Shown: positions 8,605 through 17,213, numbered from the stretch's first letter. The stretch is 64,000 bases of DNA from Rhizobium mongolense USDA 1844 (GCF_000419765.1 NZ_ATTQ01000010.1:154-64153); one strand, 5' to 3'. Translations and numbers: made by a program. The notes: a model not told the origin generated them from the letters alone.

Positions 8605-9284
8605 ATGCTCATCGCCCAGATAAGCGATATCCACGCCAGCCCCGGCAATGACGGCCTTGTCCGGCTTATGAGGGCAATTTCCTGGCTCGCCACGATGCAG
8701 CCGGCTATCGTCGTGGTGTCCGGGGATCTTGTCAACGGCGGCTGGCGGGAGGGCTACCGGCAGATCATTGCCGCATTGCAAAGCCTCGCGTGCCGCACCT
8801 TGATCCTCCCCGGCAACGTGGACGACCGCACCATCATGCGCGAGGCCATCCCCGAGGCCAGCCATTGGGGCGATGACGAGAAAATGCATTTTGCCGAACC
8901 CCGTGGAGACGCTTTGATCGTCGGCCTCGACACATGCGTCGACGGACATGCCCATGGTGACGTCACAGACCATCTTGCGTGGTTGCGGCAGACGCTGGCG
9001 AGCGGTCCGTCGCGCATACCCTTGCTCTTCACGCATCACCATGTTTTCCTCACCGGAATTCGCCTTTGGATGATGTCATGTGCAGGGGTGCAGATGCCTT
9101 GAGCGACTTGCTATCGAGCGGCATAAGGCGCCCCATCGCCATCTGCAGCGGCCACGTCCATCGGCCGATGTCGAGCCTGATCGCGGGCATTCCGGCCTAC
9201 ATATGCGGCTCGATCTGTCCCGCCAATCCTTTGCTGCTCGATCCCACACGTGAACCGCCTGTCACCGATCCTCCCGCCCTGTGA
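8605..9284 (+). pseudogene. Frameshifted metallophosphoesterase (Icc/CpdA type)
   Basis: Two frames together encode one calcineurin-like phosphodiesterase. The first (8605 onward) has SDIHAS, SGDLVNGG, the GNVDD block and HHHVFLTGI. The second supplies PLDDVMCRGADALSDLL, CSGHVHRP and the C terminus to 9284. The frames join at 9060-9061, where adding one C would restore TGI-PPLDDV, exactly the spacing seen in the family. So the gene appears intact apart from a one-base deletion. A sequencing error is a real alternative. If functional, it would hydrolyse cyclic nucleotides or other phosphodiesters. The first frame left alone ends at 9102 and lacks the GHVH metal site. Confidence 0.8.
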
Positions 9285-9425
9285 TCCATGATCTTCGGAA
9301 TGGTCGGCTTGTCAGCAGTCACGTTTCCTTCTGATAGAAAGATCTGGTGGATGACCAACCGTGGGCCTGGAGAGTTCGAGGCGTCCGCCAGCGATATCGT
9401 CGATGCCATGCGCAATAAGATCGGC

Positions 9426-10310
9426 TCAGAGCCTGTCCTTCGACACAGCGAATATCTCAGCCAAGCCATCCCATACCGCGCGGACGCGCGGGATATCGAC
9501 CAGATTGGCCGGGGCAAGCATCCAGAGTTCGCGATCGGGCATTGCCTCGCCGCAATCGATCTCGACCAGAGCTGGATTCTGTTTCGCCACGAAGCGCGGA
9601 AGCATGGCGATGCCGACCCCGGCGGCTGCGGCATTTGCCTGCACGACATTGCTGCTCGAGCGGAAGACGAAGGCATCCGGGCCGAATTTCGTTTCCAGCC
9701 AGCGCGCTTCGGCCACGCCGTCACTATCCAGGTCAAATCCGATGAGGCGGGCTGGCCCGCTTTTCGCAACAGTCTCGGCGGCCGCTTTCGATGCATAGAA
9801 AGCGTATCCAATCGTCGCCACGCGTTTTCCGGTGAGATCACTGTCCTTCGGGTGCCCCAGTCGAAGGGCGATATCGGCCTCGCGCTGGGCAAGGCTCTGC
9901 ACGCGGATATCGGTGACGATTTCGAGCTCGACGTTCCCAAGCCCGCGCAGGACGCCGCCGAGCCGCGGCGCGATGACGAGATCGGCGATCGAACGGGTCG
10001 TCGTCAGCCGCACGCGACCGCTCGGGCCCTTCGAAGAAGCCAACCGGTCGCGGATCGCCGCAGCGGCACTCTCCATGGCACCCGCCTCGGACAGGATCGC
10101 GGTTCCGTGGCGGCTGAGCTGGTAGCCGTCGGCGCGCCGCTCGAAGAGCGCGAAGCCGAGAGCACTTTCCAGCGCGCCAACGCGGCGGGCGACGGTCGCA
10201 TGGTTGACCTTCAGCGCACGCGCCGTCGCCGAAAGGCTGCCGTGCCTTGCCAGTGCCGCGAAAAAACGCAGGTCCTCCCAATCGATATCTGTGCGCTTTT
10301 GCTCAGTCAT
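9426..10310 (-). CDS. LysR-family transcriptional regulator
   Basis: The 294-residue protein has an N-terminal winged helix-turn-helix (about 8-65, LSATARALKVNHATVARRVG) and a LysR effector-binding domain from about 90 (GRVRLTTTRSIADLVIAP). It is transcribed away from the isochorismatase-family gene at 10390 with 79 nt between starts, and a perfect 14-nt palindrome lies in that gap. Divergent layout makes the isochorismatase-like gene its likely target. The inducer is unknown. Confidence 0.92.
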   Translation of the reverse strand: MTEQKRTDIDWEDLRFFAALARHGSLSATARALKVNHATVARRVGALESALGFALFERRADGYQLSRHGTAILSEAGAMESAAAAIRDRLASSKGPSGRVRLTTTRSIADLVIAPRLGGVLRGLGNVELEIVTDIRVQSLAQREADIALRLGHPKDSDLTGKRVATIGYAFYASKAAAETVAKSGPARLIGFDLDSDGVAEARWLETKFGPDAFVFRSSSNVVQANAAAAGVGIAMLPRFVAKQNPALVEIDCGEAMPDRELWMLAPANLVDIPRVRAVWDGLAEIFAVSKDRL

Positions 10311-10321
10311 TGTGACTAGAT

Positions 10322-10335
10322 AGCGAATATTCGCT
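10322..10335. promoter_or_regulatory. Perfect palindrome, probable LysR binding site
   Basis: AGCGAATATTCGCT is its own reverse complement and lies 12 nt upstream of the LysR start codon and about 55 nt before the divergent gene. LysR recognition sites are partly symmetric and usually sit in this position, serving both autorepression and target activation. Confidence 0.6.
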
Positions 10336-10389
10336 CAGTACGAAAGCGGTTAGCGTCCTTGGCATCGATCCATCCAAGGAGATATGCCA

Positions 10390-11016
10390 ATGGTTCCCCT
10401 CACCCTTCTGCAACATGCGGGCGTCATGCCGAAAACCGCCGACTGGTCGAAGTCGGTCGTTGTCGTCATCGACGCCCAGAATGAATATGTGGACGGCGCA
10501 CTGCCGCTTCATGGCATCGCGGCACCCGTGGGCGAAATTCGCAAGTTGCTCGATGCGGCCCGGCGCGATGGCATTCCGGTTATTCATATCGTTCACCACG
10601 CGCCGCCCGGCAGCGGCCTCTTCGCGATCGGCTCGCATGGCGCGAAGATCATTTCCGCGTTGACGCCGGCTGACGGTGAAGCCGTCATCCCGAAGACGCT
10701 TCCCAATGCTTTTGCCGGAACCACGCTTGCCGCAGCTCTGGCATCAATTGCCGAGCAGACAGGGCGCTCCGATGTGATCCTCGTTGGCTTCATGACGCAT
10801 ATGTGCGTCAGCGCCACGGCGCGTGCGGCACTCGATCTCGGCATCAAGGCGACCGTCATCGCATCCGCCGCCATGAGCCGCGATCTGCCGGATCCGCTCG
10901 GCGGCATGATCCCGGCCGAGATCGTACACCGTACGGCGCTGGCGGAGATCGCCGACCGTTTCGCGACGGTCGTCCCGGATATAGCGGCGATTGTCAAACA
11001 GGCCGCGACGGCCTGA
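10390..11016 (+). CDS. Isochorismatase-like cysteine hydrolase
   Basis: The 208-residue product has the catalytic triad of the family: D28 (VVVIDAQNEY), K102 (VIPKTLPNAF) and C139 (GFMTHMCVSATAR), with the cis-peptide segment before the cysteine. Members hydrolyse amides, ureas or enol ethers; this one is not close enough to a named enzyme for me to choose a substrate. Two ATGs compete: AAGGAG at 10376-10381 is only 2 nt from the ATG at 10384 but 8 nt from that at 10390, so I prefer 10390. It is divergent from the LysR gene. Confidence 0.88.
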   Translation: MVPLTLLQHAGVMPKTADWSKSVVVVIDAQNEYVDGALPLHGIAAPVGEIRKLLDAARRDGIPVIHIVHHAPPGSGLFAIGSHGAKIISALTPADGEAVIPKTLPNAFAGTTLAAALASIAEQTGRSDVILVGFMTHMCVSATARAALDLGIKATVIASAAMSRDLPDPLGGMIPAEIVHRTALAEIADRFATVVPDIAAIVKQAATA

Positions 11017-11026
11017 CGGGCCGCAA

Positions 11027-11050
11027 GAAGCCGTCTCCCTCTACGGCTTC
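11027..11050. terminator. Hairpin between converging genes
   Basis: GAAGCCGT and ACGGCTTC form an 8-bp stem with an 8-nt loop, overlapping the stop codon of the EF-hand gene. There is no clear T run, so it may act only as a 3' stabilising structure. Confidence 0.45.
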
Positions 11051-11703
11051 TCCCGCTTCTCCTGCTCTTCGCGAAATTGCCTGACGGTTGCGGCGCGCTC
11101 CGCCTTTTCGGCTTTCGAAAGCGCGCCGTCGCCGTTCTTGTCGTAGAAGGAGAAGGCGGAGAGGAGGAGCGCCTTGAACTCATCCTCCGTCAGTTTGCCG
11201 TCCTTGTTGGGGTCGAGTGCCAGCAGGGCGGCGACGCGCTCCGTATCGCTCAGTCCGTAAGCGAGCGGCATGCGAGGCAGCGGCGGTGATTTCAGCGCTT
11301 CGTCGAGCGTCACGATACCGTCGCCGTTGCGATCGAAATTCGCAAAGCGCGCTTTCATGCCGAGTTCCGCCTCGTCGCGGCTTTCATAAAGGTTGGCGAG
11401 CTTGTACTCGTCGAGCGTCATGCGCCCGTCGGCATCGAGATCGCCGGTGAAGAACGGCATGGCGGCGACGGCCCTTTGGCGTGCGGCATCGACCTGCCGG
11501 AACCTGGCGATATCGTCTTCATCGAGGGCACGGTCGGCACCGCTGTAGACGGCAAAGGGCTCCAGATGGCTGGATACATACTGGTCGCGCGCATTGCCCA
11601 TGTCTTCCACAAGGAAAATCGGCGGAGCGGCCGGCGTCTCGGCCCTTGCGGACATTGCGGCGACCGATAGGAAGACTGCGGCAAAGACGAAACCGGCTCT
11701 CAT
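11041..11703 (-). CDS. Exported EF-hand calcium-binding protein
   Basis: The 220-residue protein starts with a signal peptide (MRAGFVFAAVFLSVAAMSARA) and contains four EF-hand loops: DLDADGRMTLDE, DRNGDGIVTLDE, DPNKDGKLTEDE and DKNGDGALSKAE. Each has Asp or Asn at the metal positions, so calcium binding is likely, in the periplasm. The C terminus is charged (REEQEKREKP). I used the ATG at 11703 because it starts the signal peptide; the open frame runs much further upstream without any such feature. Such calcium-binding proteins are common in rhizobia; the partner is unknown. Confidence 0.85.
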   Translation of the reverse strand: MRAGFVFAAVFLSVAAMSARAETPAAPPIFLVEDMGNARDQYVSSHLEPFAVYSGADRALDEDDIARFRQVDAARQRAVAAMPFFTGDLDADGRMTLDEYKLANLYESRDEAELGMKARFANFDRNGDGIVTLDEALKSPPLPRMPLAYGLSDTERVAALLALDPNKDGKLTEDEFKALLLSAFSFYDKNGDGALSKAEKAERAATVRQFREEQEKREKP

Positions 11704-11863
11704 GAATTCCCCAAGCTCAGAAACGACATCAATAATGCAACCCACTCGTGCAGGCAATCGAAGACAGCTGCAACACGCCGCATACAAGCGGCCGAGGATT
11801 GCTGCTAGCATGACGCGCTTTGAATCGTCGCCGTATCGCAACACGGGAAAACAGGAGGTGCCT

Positions 11864-12634
11864 ATGGCCTGGTCTGCCAGCCAGTATGTGAAGTTCGAGG
11901 ATGAGCGGACGCGCCCGGCGCGCGATCTCCTGGCGCAGGTGCCGCTGGATAGGGTCAGCAAGGCGATCGATCTCGGTTGCGGGCCGGGAAATTCGACCGA
12001 ACTCATCATCGACCGCTACGGCAAGGAGGGCGTGTCCGGCCTCGACAGCGACCTCAACATGCTGGAGGCGGCGCGAAAGCGGCTTCCAGGCACCACCTTC
12101 ACCGAGGCTGACCTTGCCACCTGGCAGCCGGATGAGCCTGCCGACCTGCTCTTCGCCAATGCCGTATTCCAGTGGCTGCCCAATCACCTCGACATCTTCG
12201 ACCGGCTGATGGACGGGCTTACCAGGGGCGGCGTGCTCGCCGTGCAGATGCCCGACAATCTCGGCGAGCCGACGCATCTGCTGATGGAGGAAAGCGCCCA
12301 TGCCGGACAATGGAAGACAGCCTTCGAAAAGAAGAGCGTGCGCCGCAATCCGCTTTCCCCGCCGTCGGCCTATTACAGCGGCCTGATCGGCAAATCCGCG
12401 CGCCTGGATATCTGGCACACGATCTACAACCACCCGATGGCGGATGCCGCGGCCATCGTCGAATGGGTGAAGGCAACGGGCCTGATGCCCTACCTTAGGG
12501 CTGCCGGCGATGAGCATCGCGAGGCGTTTCTTGCGGATTATCTTGCGCGTGTCGAAAAGGCCTATCCGAAGATGGCGGACGGGCGGGTGCTGCTCCGCTT
12601 CCCGCGGATTTTCATGGTGGCGGTGAAGGGTTAA
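11864..12634 (+). CDS. tam: Trans-aconitate 2-methyltransferase
   Basis: The 256-residue product is a class I SAM-dependent methyltransferase. The SAM site appears as AIDLGCGPGNSTELI (motif I), SGLDSDLNML and DLLFANAVFQWLPNH. The opening MAWSASQYVKFEDERTRPA and the internal PPSAYYSGLIG are typical of Tam, which methylates trans-aconitate, a by-product of aconitase that inhibits the TCA cycle. The start has an excellent AGGAGGTG. Length matches E. coli Tam (252). It is a single gene. Confidence 0.93.
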   Translation: MAWSASQYVKFEDERTRPARDLLAQVPLDRVSKAIDLGCGPGNSTELIIDRYGKEGVSGLDSDLNMLEAARKRLPGTTFTEADLATWQPDEPADLLFANAVFQWLPNHLDIFDRLMDGLTRGGVLAVQMPDNLGEPTHLLMEESAHAGQWKTAFEKKSVRRNPLSPPSAYYSGLIGKSARLDIWHTIYNHPMADAAAIVEWVKATGLMPYLRAAGDEHREAFLADYLARVEKAYPKMADGRVLLRFPRIFMVAVKG

Positions 12635-13043
12635 GCGCGACACGTTTCATGGAGTGCCCGCGCAGTCGCCACGCTGTGCCCTGGCGATGCTTTGACAAGG
12701 CAGCAACCACATTCTCGCTCATCTCTGTGCTTGTCACAGAGATCCAGCCACGGCGCGTCCGCGCCGTGAAGGACTCATTTGCCTTGAAGGGAGTCTCCTG
12801 CGTCCAAAGACTTGAGCGCGCTCGATTCCTGTGACAGGCGCAGGCATGAGGGAAGGATTAAGTGACAGCACCGAGGGCAACCTCTTGTTTGCGCTGCCTT
12901 GCCTGAGATCAAGCGCTTGGAGTGTTGCCGCTCAAATGACTTGGTGAGCAGAGGAGAAGCAGACGTGGTGACAACAGGCCACGCTTGCGGTAGCGCCCGG
13001 CGGCCTTATATTCCGGCGCTGACAATCACGGAGAGCGATCCCT
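12635..13043. other. Gene-free region holding a structured repeat
   Basis: Between tam and zwf there are 409 bases without a believable coding frame. The middle is occupied by the repeat at 12715-12850. The last 150 bases hold the zwf leader; I see no clear terminator for tam and no clear promoter for zwf. Confidence 0.6.
12715..12850. repeat. Composite rhizobial intergenic repeat with three hairpins
   Basis: Three strong hairpins follow one another: CTCTGTG-cttgt-CACAGAG (12723-12741), CACGGCGCG-tc-CGCGCCGTG (12749-12768) and CCTGTG-acagg-CGCAGG (12828-12844, one wobble). The first and third are related in sequence and inverted, so the whole element is roughly symmetric. From memory this pattern recurs between genes in Rhizobium chromosomes as a RIME-like mosaic element. 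Its copy number cannot be checked here. Confidence 0.65.
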
Positions 13044-14552
13044 ATGTCAGACGCCAAGCCAACGCCGCCCACCACTCTGGTCATCTTCGGGGCGACCGGC
13101 GACCTTACCCGGCGGCTTCTCGTTCCGGCGATCATCAATCTCACCCGCGGCGCCATGGTCGGCGACGATCTTGACATTCTCGGCATCGGCATCGAGCCCG
13201 GCGGCGACGAGATGCTGCTCAAACGGCTAGACGATTTCCTGGCCGGCCTCGGCGACGGCGAACCGCTCGTCAAGGATCCGGCCTGGGCGAGGTTGCGGCA
13301 GCGGATCAGCTATATTTCCGGCGATTTCACCGGCGACGATATCTATCTGGAGATCGCCAAACGCCTCACTTCGGCGCCGGGCGGCAATGCGGCCTTCTAT
13401 CTCGCCGTGCCGCCCCGCTTCTTCGGCGGTATCGTGGAGAAACTCGCGGCCCACGGACTTGCCGCCGAGAGCGAAAACGGCTTCCGTCGCATCGCCATCG
13501 AAAAGCCCTTTGGAACGGACCTCGCTTCGGCCCGTGCGCTGAACGCGCAGATCCTGAGCAAGGTCGACGAAAGCCAGATCTACCGGCTCGACCATTTCCT
13601 CGGCAAGGAGACCGTTCAGAACCTGCTGACGGCGCGCTTTGCGAACACGATGATCGAATCGCTGTGGAACAGCCGCTATATCGACCATGTGCAGATCACC
13701 GCCGCCGAAACCGTCGATGTCGGCAGCCGCGGCGCCTTCTACGACGCGACGGGCGCGCTTCGTGACATGGTGCCGAACCATCTGTTCCAGCTGCTCGCCA
13801 TGATCGCCATGGAGCCGCCGAACAGCTTCGACGCCGAAGCGATCCGCAACGAGAAGAGCAAGGTGCTGAAGGCGCTGCGCGTCTTTACGCCCGAGGAGGC
13901 GGCAACACACGGCGTTCGCGGCGTCTATTCCGACGGGACGCTGAACGGGGCGGAAATCCCTGCCTATCACCAGACGCCGCAAGTGGCGCCCGACAGCAGG
14001 ACCGAGACCTTCGTGGCGCTGAAGCTTTATGCCGATACTTGGCGCTGGGCGGGCGTGCCCTTCTATCTGCGGACCGGCAAGGCGATGACGGCGCGCGACA
14101 CGGAAATCGTCGTCGAATTCCAGCCCGTGCCGTTCGCGCAGTTCCGCGAGACCGGCGTCACGCGCCGGCTGCCGCCGAACAGGCTGGTCATACAAGTGCA
14201 GCCGGACGAAGGCATGAGCCTGGAGATATCCATCAAATCGCCAGGGCTTTCGGTCGATACCGTGCCGGTTTCGCTCGACTTCCGATATGCCGACCAGTTC
14301 GACATCGCTAAGATGACCGGCTACGAATCCCTCATCTACGATCTCCTGATCGGCGACCAGACGCTGTTCCAGCGGGCCGACGGCATTGAAGCCGGCTGGG
14401 CGGCGGTGCAGCCTTTCCTCGACCTATGGGCGAAGGACGGCGAGCCGGAAGCCTACGCCCCCGGTAGCATGGGGCCTGCCTGCGCCGACGGCCTCATCGG
14501 ACGCGACGGGCGGCAATGGCATCCTCTGGACGTGCATGCGAAGCACAAATAA
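13044..14552 (+). CDS. zwf: Glucose-6-phosphate 1-dehydrogenase
   Basis: The 502-residue enzyme oxidises glucose-6-phosphate to 6-phosphogluconolactone and feeds the Entner-Doudoroff and pentose phosphate routes. The dinucleotide motif GATGDL is at 16-21, EKPFG gives K154, the signature RLDHFLGKE is at 181-189 with H184, and the catalytic base H246 lies in RDMVPNHLFQLL. It is not followed by pgl and edd, the usual rhizobial operon. It may therefore be a second copy rather than the main zwf; the window cannot show this. Start at 13044 follows GAGAGCGATCCCT. Confidence 0.93.
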   Translation: MSDAKPTPPTTLVIFGATGDLTRRLLVPAIINLTRGAMVGDDLDILGIGIEPGGDEMLLKRLDDFLAGLGDGEPLVKDPAWARLRQRISYISGDFTGDDIYLEIAKRLTSAPGGNAAFYLAVPPRFFGGIVEKLAAHGLAAESENGFRRIAIEKPFGTDLASARALNAQILSKVDESQIYRLDHFLGKETVQNLLTARFANTMIESLWNSRYIDHVQITAAETVDVGSRGAFYDATGALRDMVPNHLFQLLAMIAMEPPNSFDAEAIRNEKSKVLKALRVFTPEEAATHGVRGVYSDGTLNGAEIPAYHQTPQVAPDSRTETFVALKLYADTWRWAGVPFYLRTGKAMTARDTEIVVEFQPVPFAQFRETGVTRRLPPNRLVIQVQPDEGMSLEISIKSPGLSVDTVPVSLDFRYADQFDIAKMTGYESLIYDLLIGDQTLFQRADGIEAGWAAVQPFLDLWAKDGEPEAYAPGSMGPACADGLIGRDGRQWHPLDVHAKHK

Positions 14553-14555
14553 AAA

Positions 14556-14578
14556 CCCCGCGTCAACTGGAAGCGGGG
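14556..14578 (-). terminator. Rho-independent-like terminator for the Gly-rich protein gene
   Basis: CCCCGC and GCGGGG form a 6-bp stem with an 11-nt loop. On the minus strand it is followed by TTTTTATTT, which fits termination of the gene ending at 14607. On the plus strand the tail is less T-rich, so it may also help end zwf. Confidence 0.65.
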
Positions 14579-14606
14579 CTCCTTCCGTTTCGGCATGAAG
14601 GCCGGA

Positions 14607-14999
14607 TCAAACGAACTGGCTCAAGCCCGGGACCGAGGCGACGACCTCGTCGACGACGTCTTCGCCGGCATGTTGCTTGGCAATGGCGATGGTTTCCTTG
14701 GCGAGCGAGGTGATTTCGCCCATGCCGAGGCCCTGGCTCATGAGCTGCTGGCCGAGGCCCATGATTCCGCCGCCGCCGAGCGCGCCCATCAAACCGCCGA
14801 GCAGACCGCCGCCACCGGCACCTTCGCCGTTATACTGGGCGACGAGATCCGCGCCGCCGGGGATGGCTTCTATCATCTTGGCGACTGCTGCATCATCCCC
14901 TTCACGCTGCAGGAAGCCGAGCATCATGCCCAGCGCCTTCTCCGCCAGATCGGGCGCAATGCCCACGCGATCGGCAATCTGGGTCACAACTTCATTCAT
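14607..14999 (-). CDS. Small protein with Gly-rich linker (DUF2780/DUF2267-like)
   Basis: The 130-residue product has an N-terminal helical part (MNEVVTQIADRVGIAPDLAEKAL), a glycine-rich stretch around 70-95 (GGGGLLGGLMGALGGGGIMG) and a C-terminal helical part. This arrangement resembles small rhizobial proteins annotated as DUF2780 or DUF2267; the function is unknown. The ATG at 14999 has AGGAGG 7 nt upstream, so the longer frame to 15032 is not used. It faces zwf and is divergent from the DUF853 ATPase, with a perfect palindrome in between. Confidence 0.7.
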   Translation of the reverse strand: MNEVVTQIADRVGIAPDLAEKALGMMLGFLQREGDDAAVAKMIEAIPGGADLVAQYNGEGAGGGGLLGGLMGALGGGGIMGLGQQLMSQGLGMGEITSLAKETIAIAKQHAGEDVVDEVVASVPGLSQFV

Positions 15000-15019
15000 C
15001 GTCAGCCTCCTGTTATTTG

Positions 15020-15035
15020 ACGTTGACGTCAACGT
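15020..15035. promoter_or_regulatory. Perfect 16-nt palindrome between divergent genes
   Basis: ACGTTGACGTCAACGT is fully self-complementary and sits 21 nt upstream of the Gly-rich protein start. It looks like an operator for a dimeric regulator. No regulator gene is adjacent, so the binding protein is unknown. Confidence 0.5.
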
Positions 15036-15231
15036 TATTCGAGTTTCGTCCGCAACTCAAGCCGCGCCGCCGAGAGCCGGCATTTTCCCCGGATTTGCTT
15101 TCAATGCAAACAGTTGTCGGCATCCCGGTCCCTGCTTATAACAGGTGGACGATAGTAAAATGAATGCGGCTTATTGCGATCTCCGCATTTCAAACGCAAG
15201 CGGCGGCATCGGCCGAAGGGAGAACTGCTTC

Positions 15232-16800
15232 ATGCTCGAGGAAGGCAAGATTTTCATCGGCGCCAGCCGCAATCCGGACGACAGCATCAACAAGCCGGAA
15301 TATCTCGACCTGAAATTCGGCAACCGCCACGGCCTGGTGACGGGCGCGACCGGCACCGGCAAGACCGTCACGCTGCAGGTGCTGGCAGAAGGCTTTTCCA
15401 AGGCTGGCGTCCCGGTCTTTGCCGCCGACATCAAGGGCGACCTTTCCGGCATTGCCGCCAAGGGCGAAGCGAAGGATTTCCTCACCAAGCGGGCCGAGCA
15501 GATCGGCTTTGCCGATTACGAATTCGACCAGTTCCCGGTGATCTTCTGGGACCTCTTCGGCGAGCAGGGCCACCGGGTCCGCACCACGATCGCCGAAATG
15601 GGGCCGCTGCTTCTGGCCCGCCTCATGGATGCCTCCGAGCCACAGGAGGGCGTCATCAATATCGCCTTCAAGATCGCCGACCAGGCGGGCCTGCCGCTGC
15701 TCGACCTCAAGGATTTCTCCTCGCTGCTGAACTACATGGGCGAGAATGCGAGCGAGCTTTCCAGTCAGTTCGGCCTGATCTCCAAGGCGTCCATCGGCTC
15801 GATCCAGCGTGCGCTGCTCGTTCTCGAACAGCAGGGGGCCGAGCATTTCTTCGGTGAACCGGCGCTGAAGATCACCGATATCATGCGCACCAGCAATAAC
15901 GGCTATGGCCAGATTTCGGTGCTTGCCGCCGACAAGCTGATGATGAACCCCAGGCTTTACGCCACCTTCCTGCTCTGGCTGCTTTCCGAGCTTTTCGAAG
16001 AGTTGCCGGAAGTCGGCGATCCGGACAAGCCGAAGCTCGTCTTCTTTTTCGACGAGGCGCATCTGCTCTTCAACGACGCGCCGCGTGTCTTGACCGAACG
16101 CGTCGAGCAGGTCGTGCGCCTGATCCGCTCTAAGGGCGTCGGCGTCTATTTCGTCACGCAAAACCCGCTCGACGTGCCGGAAACGGTCCTCGCCCAGCTC
16201 GGCAACCGCGTGCAGCATGCGCTTCGCGCCTATTCGCCACGCGAGCAGAAGGCGGTCAGGACAGCCGCCGATACCTTCCGCCCCAACCCGGCCTTCGATT
16301 GCGCCACCGTGATCACCAATCTCGGCACCGGCGAGGCGCTGGTTTCGACGCTGGAGACCAAGGGCGCACCATCGATCGTCGAGCGCACGCTGATCCGCCC
16401 GCCATCCGGCCGCGTCGGCCCGGTAACGGAAGCGGAACGCCGTCAGGTCATGGACCGGAGCCCGGTACTTGGAATCTATGACGAGGACGTCGACCGCGAC
16501 TCCGCCTTCGAAATGCTCGCAGCGCGCGCGAAAAAGGCTGCCGAAGCAGAAGCCGCCAAGCGGGCGCAGGAAGAGGCCGAAGCGCAGCAGACGGGTGCCG
16601 GCAGGACCTCTGGCTGGACGCTGCCCGGCTTTGGCGGCAGCGACGGTGAGCAGCCGAACCGCGGCCAATCGCGCGGGCGTTCGTCCGGCTATCAGCGAGA
16701 GACGGTCGTCGAGGCGGCGATGAAAAGCGTGGCGCGGACGGTTGCGACGCAGGTCGGCCGGGCGCTGGTGCGCGGCATTCTGGGGAGTTTGAAGCGGTAG
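15232..16800 (+). CDS. HerA/FtsK-like ATPase (DUF853, YjgR family)
   Basis: The 522-residue protein has a Walker A motif GATGTGKT (38-45), Walker B FFFDEAH (271-277) and a sensor segment YFVTQNPLDVPE. This is the HerA-clade P-loop family that includes E. coli YjgR; members are thought to be DNA-translocating ATPases, but the cellular role is unproven. The C-terminal 90 residues are a charged coiled coil (KKAAEAEAAKRAQEEAEAQQ) and a Gly/Ser/Arg-rich tail. The ATG at 15232 is chosen because AAGGGAG lies 9 nt upstream; an upstream in-frame ATG at 15145 has no such site. No NurA nuclease is adjacent. Confidence 0.88.
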   Translation: MLEEGKIFIGASRNPDDSINKPEYLDLKFGNRHGLVTGATGTGKTVTLQVLAEGFSKAGVPVFAADIKGDLSGIAAKGEAKDFLTKRAEQIGFADYEFDQFPVIFWDLFGEQGHRVRTTIAEMGPLLLARLMDASEPQEGVINIAFKIADQAGLPLLDLKDFSSLLNYMGENASELSSQFGLISKASIGSIQRALLVLEQQGAEHFFGEPALKITDIMRTSNNGYGQISVLAADKLMMNPRLYATFLLWLLSELFEELPEVGDPDKPKLVFFFDEAHLLFNDAPRVLTERVEQVVRLIRSKGVGVYFVTQNPLDVPETVLAQLGNRVQHALRAYSPREQKAVRTAADTFRPNPAFDCATVITNLGTGEALVSTLETKGAPSIVERTLIRPPSGRVGPVTEAERRQVMDRSPVLGIYDEDVDRDSAFEMLAARAKKAAEAEAAKRAQEEAEAQQTGAGRTSGWTLPGFGGSDGEQPNRGQSRGRSSGYQRETVVEAAMKSVARTVATQVGRALVRGILGSLKR

Positions 16801-16911
16801 GTCGCGGAGGCAGAAGCCTGAAGGGCGAGGCCGTTCTGCAGCTTACCTCCCTCTGCCCTGCCGGGCAGATGGGATGCCATTGGGTATATCATGCCTGGCT
16901 CGCCGAGATCC

Positions 16912-17213
16912 TCAACGCTTGCGGACGAATTCCGTGCGCAGGACAAGGCCCTTGATGGTGTCGTGGCGGCAGTCGATCTCTTCCGGATTGTCCGTCAGCC
17001 GGATCGATTTTATGACCGTGCCCTGCTTCAGGTCTGATTGGCACCCTTGACCTTCAGATCCTTGATGAGCGTAACGGAATCGCCGTCCGTGAGGGCATTT
17101 CCGGCAGCGTCGTGGACCTCGACGGCCGCCTGCGCGGCGGCAGCCAATTCCGAAGCCGGACGCCATTCGCCCGTGACTTCGTCATAGACGTATTCGTCGT
17201 CATTGCCCGCCAT
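16912..17213 (-). pseudogene. Frameshifted YjdM/PhnA-family protein
   Basis: The first frame starts at 17213 (MAGNDDEYVYDEVTGEWRPA) and gives DGDSVTLIKDLKVKGANQT before a stop. The second frame continues with VIKSIRLTDNPEEIDC and LVLRTEFVRKR to 16912. Together they match the C-terminal domain of YjdM (formerly PhnA), whose usual text is DLKVKG followed by a basic stretch and IRL. Adding one C at 17031-17032 restores the frame. The N-terminal zinc ribbon of E. coli YjdM is absent, as in other short relatives. A sequencing error or a recent mutation are both possible. YjdM is not a phosphonate-cleaving enzyme despite older names. Confidence 0.8.

Noticed and set aside
9288..10319. 343-codon frame opposite the LysR gene
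   Set aside because: Shadow; the LysR helix-turn-helix and effector domain are on the other strand.
12649..12834. 61-codon frame after tam
   Set aside because: Overlaps the hairpin repeat and has no ribosome site.
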